A stretch of DNA of 6,276 nucleotides, from contig CAJJLI010000141.1 in assembly GCA_905192625.1 (NCBI GenBank), forward strand, positions 1 through 6,276, read 5' to 3'. The first letter of the stretch is position 1, and each line of letters opens with the position of its first letter. The stretch is from an uncultured Clostridium sp. (GTDB lineage Bacteria; Bacillota; Clostridia; Lachnospirales; Lachnospiraceae). Below, piece after piece: positions 1-4,207 of the stretch. Below the pieces are notes generated by a model, which was given only the letters and a program-made list of their open reading frames with translations, searched no databases and was not told the DNA's origin. A program made the translations under genes and the position numbers.

Positions 1-45
1 AATTTTCCAGGTTTCCCCGACGGCGTTATGGGACCGGAACTCATG
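1..45 (+). pseudogene. trxB: Thioredoxin reductase fragment, cut off at a junction
   Basis: Frame 1 reads NFPGFPDGVMGPELM, which is the highly characteristic N-terminal segment of bacterial thioredoxin reductase, around residues 50-65 of the family (typically E-N-F-P-G-F-P-x-G-x-x-G-P-E-L-M). The enzyme is an FAD- and NADPH-dependent flavoprotein that reduces thioredoxin in the cytoplasm. After the final Met the same frame continues without any thioredoxin reductase likeness and stops at 169-171, while chemotaxis receptor homology takes over in frame 3. This stretch is 24/45 G+C by direct count, visibly richer than the following receptor sequence. The 5' part lies beyond the window. It could be a real genomic deletion fusion or a chimeric join in the assembly; the sequence alone cannot decide. 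A chance match to a 15-residue motif this specific is unlikely. Confidence 0.6.
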
Positions 46-671
46 GTATCATTACTGAATCCAAAGGCAGTCTTACTGCCGCAATTGAACAAGCAAAAAG
101 CATCAATGAGATTAAATTACTATCTGATGCCATATTATCTATCACAGCAAAAACTAGTTTATTATCATTAAATGCATCCATTGAAGCTGCAAGAGCAGGG
201 GAAAGTGGCCGTGGTTTTGCAGTAGTTGCCGATGAAATAAAAGCACTCGCAGAAGCATCCAGTAGTACTGTGAATAAAATACAAGACATAACTACTCTTG
301 TAACAAACGCGGTAGAGAATTTAATTGCTTGCTCAAACTACATATTGCAGTTCATGGATCAAAATGTAGTTACTGCTTATGAGGAGTTAGCAACAACTGG
401 TGAGCGATATTATGACGATTCGCTTTTTGTTACTTCTATGGTAGATAATTTAAAAGCAATGTCCGAGCAAATCCAGGCTTCTGTCAATAATATGGCAAAT
501 GTCTTATCACAAATTACAACTGCAACAGATGAAAGTGCAAAAGGAAGTTCATCCATTGCTGAAGCTATTGGAGATATCAATATTTCATCTCATACTATCG
601 CTTCAACAAATGTAGTTACCAAAGAGACCTCAGAAAAGTTAAGAAAATACATTGGTGAATTTCATATCTAA
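3..671 (+). CDS. Methyl-accepting chemotaxis protein, C-terminal signalling domain only (5'-truncated)
   Basis: This is the cytoplasmic tail of a chemoreceptor, which forms a long antiparallel coiled coil that binds CheW and the histidine kinase CheA and so controls flagellar rotation. The invariant hairpin tip is clear at nt 159-254: SLLSLNASIEAARAGE followed by GRGFAVVADEIKALAE. The descending helix follows, with the clostridial-type segment LQFMDQNVVTAYEELATTGE and a Ser/Thr/Gln-rich adaptation stretch, ending ...KYIGEFHI. No ligand-binding domain, transmembrane helix or HAMP domain is present. Frame 3 is open to the window edge, but receptor-like sequence starts only near nt 42-50 (HGIITESKGSL); before that the codons belong to a trxB fragment in another frame. 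The first in-frame ATG (270) lies inside the domain and is not a credible start. As it stands the gene appears to be a non-functional remnant, unless the junction is an assembly error. Transcription would end at the hairpin 13 bp downstream of the stop codon. Confidence 0.85.
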   Translation, partial: FSRFPRRRYGTGTHGIITESKGSLTAAIEQAKSINEIKLLSDAILSITAKTSLLSLNASIEAARAGESGRGFAVVADEIKALAEASSSTVNKIQDITTLVTNAVENLIACSNYILQFMDQNVVTAYEELATTGERYYDDSLFVTSMVDNLKAMSEQIQASVNNMANVLSQITTATDESAKGSSSIAEAIGDINISSHTIASTNVVTKETSEKLRKYIGEFHI

Positions 672-683
672 GAAAGCCCATTA

Positions 684-742
684 AAAAAAGCGTTTTATAT
701 ATACCAAGTTAAGTTCTTTGGTAACATATAAAACGCTTTTTT
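684..742. terminator. Strong bidirectional intrinsic terminator
   Basis: A perfect 17-bp inverted repeat pairs 684-700 (AAAAAAGCGTTTTATAT) with 726-742 (ATATAAAACGCTTTTTT). A further 6-bp inner stem pairs 702-707 (TACCAA) with 718-723 (TTGGTA). The U-run on the plus strand and the matching A-run on the left allow it to work both for the receptor tail (plus) and for transcripts coming from mgsA (minus). Its position between two convergent genes supports this. Confidence 0.9.
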
Positions 743-768
743 AATTTCCTATGAATTTAATCTATAAA

Positions 769-890
769 TAACTCAAACTTCACAGTAACATCAAGTGTAT
801 TCCTTGAGCAAATCAGTCATAACGGAATCTTTTAACCGAACTGAGATCTAATATTGATGTGCCTATGATGGCTTTTCAAAGTTTGAGTTA
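769..890. other. 122-bp nested inverted-repeat element (structured RNA or small palindromic repeat)
   Basis: The element is closed by perfect 12-bp inverted repeats, TAACTCAAACTT (769-780) and AAGTTTGAGTTA (879-890). Inside are a second perfect 7-bp pair, ACATCAA (788-794) with TTGATGT (854-860), and a third, TCAGT (813-817) with ACTGA (840-844), which encloses CGG (823-825) and CCG (836-838). A competing local hairpin TCAAG/CTTGA (791-795/803-807) and a short GCC/GGC hairpin (861-863/870-872) also exist. It lies between convergent mgsA and the receptor tail and has no coding potential. The outer ends are flanked by AAA on both sides (766-768, 891-893), which could be a 3-bp target duplication but is weak evidence in AT-rich DNA. 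It may be a small non-coding RNA, the mgsA 3' end, or a MITE-like repeat; these cannot be told apart from one copy. Confidence 0.5.
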
Positions 891-905
891 AAATATATAA
901 ATTAA

Positions 906-1385
906 TTACTTTGAAAACTGATCAAGTCTTGTTTGCATTGTCTTATTAAAATTAACAACTTTACGATCATATTCCGTACTCATCAATCTGGACTCTAATA
1001 AAAAGTCAGCAGTTGCTAAATTATTTGCAATTGGAATGTCATATACTACAGCAATACGAAGTAGTGCTTTTACGTCTGGATCATGTGGTTGAGATTCAAG
1101 TGGGTCCCATAAGAATACAACAAAATCCACTTTCCCTTCTACAATTCTTGCACCAATTTGTTGGTCACCACCCAATGGACCACTATTATATGCTTTTACA
1201 GGCAAACCTGTTTGTTCTGCTAATAATCTTGCAGTTGTTCCTGTACCACATAAAACATGGTTTTTTAATTCTTCTTTATGCTTCATAGCCCATTCTACTA
1301 ATTCTTTCTTTTTTCCATCATGTGCTATAAGGGCAATATGTTTTGTTTTTTCAATCTTAAAAAAGATATAATCGTCTTGTAACAT
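906..1385 (-). CDS. mgsA: Methylglyoxal synthase
   Basis: The cytoplasmic enzyme converts dihydroxyacetone phosphate to methylglyoxal and inorganic phosphate. It opens the methylglyoxal bypass of lower glycolysis when phosphate is limiting or sugar phosphates build up, and phosphate inhibits family members. The 159-residue product is close to the usual length of about 150. Family motifs appear in order: IALIAHD (17-23), CGTGTTARLL (46-55, phosphate-binding TGT), SGPLGGDQQIGA (68-79) with the catalytic Asp74, FLWDP (91-95), and PHDPDVKALLR (100-110) with the active-site His101 and Asp104, then ATADF (124-128). The short N-terminal extension (MLQDDYIFFKIEKTK) is a little longer than in E. coli. 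The ATG at 1385-1383 is preceded by AAAGGAG about 7 bases upstream on the minus strand, which fixes the start. It is divergent from arcC and convergent with the receptor tail. Confidence 0.96.
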   Translation of the reverse strand: MLQDDYIFFKIEKTKHIALIAHDGKKKELVEWAMKHKEELKNHVLCGTGTTARLLAEQTGLPVKAYNSGPLGGDQQIGARIVEGKVDFVVFLWDPLESQPHDPDVKALLRIAVVYDIPIANNLATADFLLESRLMSTEYDRKVVNFNKTMQTRLDQFSK

Positions 1386-1427
1386 CTCTTATCTCCTTTA
1401 TCATTCTGTTATGCAAAGATAAATATT

Positions 1428-1436
1428 TATATATCA
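1428..1436 (-). promoter_or_regulatory. Possible extended -10 element for mgsA
   Basis: Read on the minus strand this is TGATATATA, a TGn extended -10 with a TATATA hexamer, about 43 bases upstream of the mgsA start codon. No good -35 hexamer is visible at the usual distance. The resemblance is modest in such AT-rich sequence, so this is only a candidate. Confidence 0.25.
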
Positions 1437-1492
1437 TGTAACAAATAAATTTTTTTATGTATTATTACAAAGCATATTGCAAAATAACATGA

Positions 1493-1506
1493 TTGTAATA
1501 TTACAA
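1493..1506. promoter_or_regulatory. Perfect 14-bp palindrome, candidate operator
   Basis: TTGTAATATTACAA is fully self-complementary and lies about 110 bp upstream of mgsA and 260 bp upstream of arcC. A half-site ATTACAA recurs at 1464-1470. Dyads like this are typical sites for dimeric helix-turn-helix repressors, but it matches none of the consensus boxes I know well: it is too short for Rex and does not fit CodY or PerR. The regulator is unknown, and chance cannot be excluded in this AT-rich stretch. Confidence 0.3.
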
Positions 1507-1652
1507 GTTCTCTATGAGTTATTTTTATTTTACCAAACGTAATAATATAGTGCAAGTAAAAACAAGAAAGCTTTGGAATGATAAAATTTTGAAATACCAC
1601 AAAATTTCAATCGATTTATCCACTTTTCTAATGCAAATTTTATAACAAAACC

Positions 1653-1681
1653 TTTAAATATTATGTTAAAAGTGTTATTAT
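1653..1681 (+). promoter_or_regulatory. Candidate housekeeping promoter for arcC
   Basis: TTTAAA (1653-1658) and TATTAT (1676-1681) are separated by 17 bases, matching 4/6 and 5/6 of the vegetative -35 and -10 consensus. Transcription would start near 1688-1690, giving a leader of about 80 bases that contains both hairpins before arcC. AT-rich sequence offers other possible pairs, so confidence is limited. Confidence 0.35.
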
Positions 1682-1700
1682 AAACATATAAAACAAGCAT

Positions 1701-1724
1701 AAGAAGCGCTCAATGCGACTTCTT
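1701..1724 (+). promoter_or_regulatory. First hairpin in the arcC leader
   Basis: AAGAAG (1701-1706) plus CGC (1707-1709) pair with GCG (1715-1717) plus CTTCTT (1719-1724). This makes nine base pairs with one bulged A (1718) and a TCAAT loop. It is followed by an AT-rich stretch without a real U-run, so it is a poor terminator. It could be an mRNA-stabilising stem, a protein-binding site or part of a cis-regulatory leader. Confidence 0.5.
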
Positions 1725-1737
1725 CATTATATTTTAT

Positions 1738-1753
1738 GCCGCAATTTTGCGGC
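1738..1753 (+). promoter_or_regulatory. GC-rich hairpin abutting the arcC ribosome binding site
   Basis: GCCGCA (1738-1743) pairs perfectly with TGCGGC (1748-1753) around an ATTT loop. The stem ends five bases before the Shine-Dalgarno sequence GGGAG (1759-1763) and stands out in otherwise AT-rich DNA. It occupies the 33 bases between an upstream in-frame ATG (1736) and the true start, so those codons (PQFCGG...) are hairpin sequence, not protein. Being so close to the ribosome site, it could affect translation initiation. Confidence 0.55.
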
Positions 1754-1768
1754 GGAATGGGAGATATT

Positions 1769-2701
1769 ATGAAAAAGCAAACACTTGTAGTTGCACTTGG
1801 ACGAAGTGCATTTGGAGAAACCTTTCCAGAACAACGTAAAAATGTATCAAAGGCAGCAAAAGCAATTGCTGATTTAGTGGAAGCAAATTATAGAATCGTT
1901 ATTACACACAGCAATGGACCTCAAGTAGGAATGGTACATACCGCTATGACTGAATTTAGCCGCTTAGATGATCGTTATACCGTTGCACCAATGTCTTTGT
2001 GCGGAGCAATGAGCCAAGGATATATCGGATTTGATTTACAAAACGCAATTCGTACGGAACTTTTAAATCGCGGTATTTTTAAACCTGTTTCTACGATCAT
2101 AACACAAGTAAAGGTTGATCCATTTGACAAAGCATTTAGTAATCCATCGAAAGTAATTGGACGTTATATGAGTAAAGAAGAGGCAGATGCAGAGGAACGC
2201 AAAGGCAATTATGTAGTAGAAGAAGAAAAAGGTTATCGTAGAATTATTGCTGCACCACAACCACTTGATATTTATGAAATCGATGCTATCAAAGCATTGG
2301 TAGATGCAGATCAGATTGTAATTGCCGGAGGTGGCGGTGGTGTTCCTGTTCTTGAACAAGGAACTGTATTAAAAGGTGCTAGCGCAATTATCGAAAAAGA
2401 TTTAACAGCAGCTAAGTTAGCAGAGTTGTTGCATGCCGATACTCTTTTATTCTTAACTGGTGTTGAAAAAGTTGCATTGGATTATGGTACCGAAAACGAA
2501 AAATATCTGGACTCACTTACAACAAATGAGGCTACACAATATATGAATGAAGGTTATTTTGCAGAAGGTGCCATGCTTCCAAAAGTTAACGCAGCAGTGT
2601 CTTTTGTAAATGAAGCATCTGATAAAAAAGCAATCATTACAAAAATTGAACGTGCAATGGATGCCTTAAGTGGTAAGACTGGTACTATCATTACAAAATA
2701 A
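1769..2701 (+). CDS. arcC: Carbamate kinase
   Basis: The enzyme catalyses reversible phosphate transfer, carbamoyl phosphate + ADP to ATP + carbamate, and is the ATP-yielding last step of arginine deiminase, agmatine or purine-derived (oxamate/allantoin) fermentation. The 310-residue product from ATG 1769 is the usual family length; GGGAG sits five bases upstream. An in-frame ATG at 1736 is rejected because its codons are the leader hairpin and it has no ribosome site. Amino-acid kinase fold motifs in order: VVALGRSAFG (7-16), THSNGPQVGM (46-55), NPSKVIGRYMSKEEAD (125-140), GYRRIIAAPQP (155-165), VIAGGGGGVPV (184-194), ASAIIEKDLTAAKLAELL (204-221), FLTGVEKV (228-235) and GYFAEGAMLPKV (262-273). 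Lysines 128, 210 and 272 lie where family active-site lysines are expected. The usual GGNA and GPFY signatures read GRSA and GRYM, so this is a divergent branch. No arcA, ornithine transcarbamylase or other catabolic partner is nearby. Confidence 0.94.
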   Translation: MKKQTLVVALGRSAFGETFPEQRKNVSKAAKAIADLVEANYRIVITHSNGPQVGMVHTAMTEFSRLDDRYTVAPMSLCGAMSQGYIGFDLQNAIRTELLNRGIFKPVSTIITQVKVDPFDKAFSNPSKVIGRYMSKEEADAEERKGNYVVEEEKGYRRIIAAPQPLDIYEIDAIKALVDADQIVIAGGGGGVPVLEQGTVLKGASAIIEKDLTAAKLAELLHADTLLFLTGVEKVALDYGTENEKYLDSLTTNEATQYMNEGYFAEGAMLPKVNAAVSFVNEASDKKAIITKIERAMDALSGKTGTIITK

Positions 2702-2711
2702 TTTATTAGGG

Positions 2712-2740
2712 TTGAAACATTGTAGATAAAACCTTGTATA
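2712..2740 (+). promoter_or_regulatory. Candidate promoter for the 49-residue protein gene
   Basis: TTGAAA (2712-2717) is followed after 17 bases by TGTATA (2735-2740), or after 19 bases by TATAAA (2737-2742). Either would start transcription around 2747-2750, at the tandem repeat upstream of the small gene. There is no terminator between arcC and the small gene, so read-through from arcC is also possible. Confidence 0.3.
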
Positions 2741-2742
2741 AA

Positions 2743-2788
2743 TCCGAATACTACTCCGAATACTATGCATAACAAAAATCATAGTATT
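2743..2788 (+). repeat. 12-bp tandem repeat overlapping a perfect inverted repeat
   Basis: TCCGAATACTA occurs at 2743-2753 and again at 2755-2765, a tandem repeat with a 12-bp period. The second copy leads into a perfect 9-bp inverted repeat, AATACTATG (2759-2767) with CATAGTATT (2780-2788), with a 12-base loop. The stem ends four bases before the GGAGG ribosome site of the small gene. There is no U-run, so it is not a terminator; an operator or leader hairpin is more likely. GAATA (2746-2750 and 2758-2762) each followed after 17 bases by CATAACA or CATAGTA also resembles a forespore sigma-G-type promoter. Confidence 0.55.
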
Positions 2789-2803
2789 GAATGGAGGTAA
2801 CAT

Positions 2804-2953
2804 ATGGCGAAAGATTCTCAACTTGACCCAAAGGAAGTACGAAAGGAAAAAGCAAAAGGTGGACCTACTATGGCAGAAAGTGCACTTGATGGAGAAGGTA
2901 AGAATAACAAGAAACAATCTGGCAATCCTCACAAGCCTGGTAGTGATAAGTAA
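2804..2953 (+). CDS. Small lysine-rich hydrophilic protein, unrecognised
   Basis: The 49-residue frame begins at an ATG with an excellent ribosome site (GGAGG, 2793-2797, six-base gap), which is the main reason to believe it. The product starts MAKDSQLDPKEVRKEKAKGG and ends NPHKPGSDK. It has 10 Lys and 1 Arg against 8 Asp/Glu and 6 Gly, and no Cys, Trp, Tyr, Phe or Ile. It therefore cannot have a hydrophobic core, signal peptide or membrane segment and is probably disordered. I do not recognise the family. Composition and size recall minor small acid-soluble spore proteins, and sigma-G-like sequences precede it, but this is only a suggestion. It lies 102 bp after arcC on the same strand and is closed by the terminator at 3052-3092. 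A longer overlapping frame (2787-2990) lacks a ribosome site and is spurious. Confidence 0.7.
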   Translation: MAKDSQLDPKEVRKEKAKGGPTMAESALDGEGKNNKKQSGNPHKPGSDK

Positions 2954-2972
2954 TTACTATATCTTTCTATAC

Positions 2973-2998
2973 GTGTATAATTACACATAATTGTACAC
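2973..2998. repeat. 26-bp imperfect palindrome after the small gene
   Basis: GTGTATAATT (2973-2982) and AATTGTACAC (2989-2998) are inverted repeats with one mismatch, starting 19 bases after the small gene's stop codon. A smaller perfect hairpin GTGTA/TACAC (2973-2977/2982-2986) is nested in it. There is no adjacent U-run. It may help define the 3' end of the mRNA or be an isolated operator-like dyad. Confidence 0.35.
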
Positions 2999-3051
2999 CT
3001 TGAATGTATATAAGGGATTTTTTATGTTAATGCCCAAGATTGTGTTCTTTG

Positions 3052-3092
3052 ATAAAAGAGGAGATGTCATAAAATGACATCCCCTCTTTTAT
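3052..3092. terminator. Long intrinsic terminator, probably bidirectional
   Basis: ATAAAAGAGG (3052-3061) plus GATGTCAT (3063-3070) pair with ATGACATC (3074-3081) plus CCTCTTTTAT (3083-3092). This gives 18 base pairs with a single A/C mismatch and a three-base loop. U-rich sequence follows on the plus strand and an A-rich flank lies on the left. It ends the arcC/small-gene transcription unit and is also positioned to stop the glycosyltransferase operon from the other side. Confidence 0.9.
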
Positions 3093-3141
3093 ATTTATGA
3101 AATTATAAATTATTAATCCGTTAATCTTAAAATTAATCTAT

Positions 3142-3173
3142 AAATCCTAATACTTACTTTATTATTAGGATTT
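3142..3173 (-). terminator. Possible terminator of the glycosyltransferase operon
   Basis: A perfect 11-bp inverted repeat, AAATCCTAATA (3142-3152) with TATTAGGATTT (3163-3173), encloses a 10-base loop. It lies 48 bp past the stop codon of the downstream glycosyltransferase. On the minus strand it is followed by ATAGATTAATTTTAAG, which is U-rich but not a clean U-run, so termination may be partial, with the hairpin at 3052-3092 as back-up. Confidence 0.5.
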
Positions 3174-3220
3174 CAAGATTCTATAACCATCCACACCCTT
3201 TGACTGGTCTTATTTTAAGC

Positions 3221-4207
3221 CTATATTATTATTAATAACCCAATATTTCGAATGAGCCCTGATTTTAAGAATCCATATCGCATTAATAAATACCGTTTTC
3301 TTAACCAATTCGAGTCTGCTATGGATACAAACTGTGAGATTAATTTTTTATCTTCTTCGTCTAATTCATCCTCAAACATATTTAAGAATTCTCTACCCTG
3401 TTCAAAGCATGCATATATACTTTCCTTTTGATGCTTTAAGTTTTTTAAACGTTCTTTTATATACGTTTGAAAACTCGTACTACCTACTACATTATTTCCA
3501 TGTTGTCTATATTTTAAAGTAGCCGTTGAAATATAGCTAATATGTCCAAAACAAGACGCAATTAGTCCAAGCCACCAGTCATGAAGCCTTGCCTTTTCTG
3601 GAAGTGTATCTAAATACTGTAGCATTGCTCGGTTGACCATTATTGTACATCCAATACATTTGTTCTCCATTAACATATGCGCGAAATCAGTGTGATATGG
3701 ATAAAGGCATTGACTCCGGAAAAAGGAATGATAAATCAACTCCAATTTCTCATCTACCACATTGGTGTCTGTAAAGACCAAATGTGCTTTTTCCTTACCA
3801 AACTTCTTCTCAATAAATTTCATACGCTCTAATGTTATTTTTATTTTATCACGATTCCAAACATCGTCTTGGTCACAGAACATATAATACCTTGCATAAT
3901 TGCTTGAATATGGCATTTTATTAATGGTATCTGTATTATGTTCAACGCTCGTTTCTTCGTAAACTTTTTTCAGTCCATTTAAAAAATTAAGAGTAGACCC
4001 CAAATTCTTTTTATTTTGATTTGCCCTAATTCGCTCGGGGAACTTAGCTTCAAAACTTTTTGCAATTTCAAATGTCGCATCGGTAGAGCCATCGTCAAAT
4101 ATAAATAAACTCCAATCGGTATAGTTCGAACCTAATATTGATTCTATTTGCTCTTTTATATATTTCTCACCATTATAGGTTGCCATAACGATATTAACCG
4201 TACTCAT
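3221..4207 (-). CDS. Family 2 glycosyltransferase, rhamnosyltransferase-like (second gene of the pair)
   Basis: Cytoplasmic inverting glycosyltransferase with a GT-A fold, likely adding a nucleotide-activated sugar (dTDP-L-rhamnose by resemblance) to a growing surface polysaccharide. Motifs in the 328-residue product: VNIVMATYNGEKYIKEQI (4-21), FDDGSTD (37-43), nucleotide- and metal-binding CDQDDVW (111-117), acceptor-side HDWW (209-212) and YRQHGNNV (233-240). The CDQDDVW and HDWW pair is typical of RgpB-like rhamnosyltransferases. The start is the ATG at 4207-4205, which overlaps the stop codon of the preceding gene as TAATG, with GGAGG five bases upstream. A TTG 12 bases earlier is part of that ribosome site and is rejected. 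The overlap implies translational coupling. The C-terminal tail (GLIRNIGLLIII) is hydrophobic and may touch the membrane. Donor and acceptor cannot be fixed from sequence. Confidence 0.93.
   Translation of the reverse strand: MSTVNIVMATYNGEKYIKEQIESILGSNYTDWSLFIFDDGSTDATFEIAKSFEAKFPERIRANQNKKNLGSTLNFLNGLKKVYEETSVEHNTDTINKMPYSSNYARYYMFCDQDDVWNRDKIKITLERMKFIEKKFGKEKAHLVFTDTNVVDEKLELIYHSFFRSQCLYPYHTDFAHMLMENKCIGCTIMVNRAMLQYLDTLPEKARLHDWWLGLIASCFGHISYISTATLKYRQHGNNVVGSTSFQTYIKERLKNLKHQKESIYACFEQGREFLNMFEDELDEEDKKLISQFVSIADSNWLRKRYLLMRYGFLKSGLIRNIGLLIII

Larger units (their letters stand above)
1386..1768. other. Divergent mgsA-arcC intergenic region
   Basis: This stretch of about 380 bp is AT-rich and holds no convincing gene. 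It contains the upstream signals of both divergent genes: a perfect 14-bp palindrome (1493-1506), a related half-site ATTACAA at 1464-1470, an imperfect AT-rich inverted repeat AAATTTTG/CAAAATTT (1584-1591/1600-1607), a candidate arcC promoter (1653-1681) and two leader hairpins (1701-1724, 1738-1753). Minus-strand promoters for mgsA are weak by eye. Confidence 0.7.

Noticed and set aside
41..289. 82-codon minus-strand frame opposite the chemoreceptor tail
   Set aside because: It mirrors the repetitive Ala/Ser codons of the receptor, has no ribosome site and no recognisable protein character.
270..671. Chemoreceptor tail as a separate gene starting at the ATG at 270
   Set aside because: The conserved signalling tip lies upstream of this ATG in the same frame, and no ribosome binding site precedes it.
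1493..1506. Palindrome as a Rex (redox) operator
   Set aside because: Rex sites are 18-bp with TTGTnAA-type halves separated by a fixed spacer; this dyad is 14 bp and lacks that spacing.
1584..1610. AT-rich dyad AAATTTTG/CAAAATTT considered as a CodY-type box
   Set aside because: It does not match the 15-bp CodY consensus, and the spacing differs; AT-rich dyads arise easily by chance here.
1736..1768. Upstream ATG start for carbamate kinase
   Set aside because: The 11 added residues encode a perfect hairpin, there is no ribosome site before 1736, and the family begins at the MKKQT start, which has GGGAG upstream.
2787..2990. 67-codon plus-strand frame overlapping the small protein gene
   Set aside because: Its ATG is itself part of the ribosome site region of the 49-codon gene and has no ribosome site of its own.
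3024..3077. 17-codon frame MLMPKIVFFDKRGDVIK running into the terminator stem
   Set aside because: An AAGGG lies upstream, but the frame is very short, ends inside a terminator, and no plus-strand gene follows that it could attenuate.
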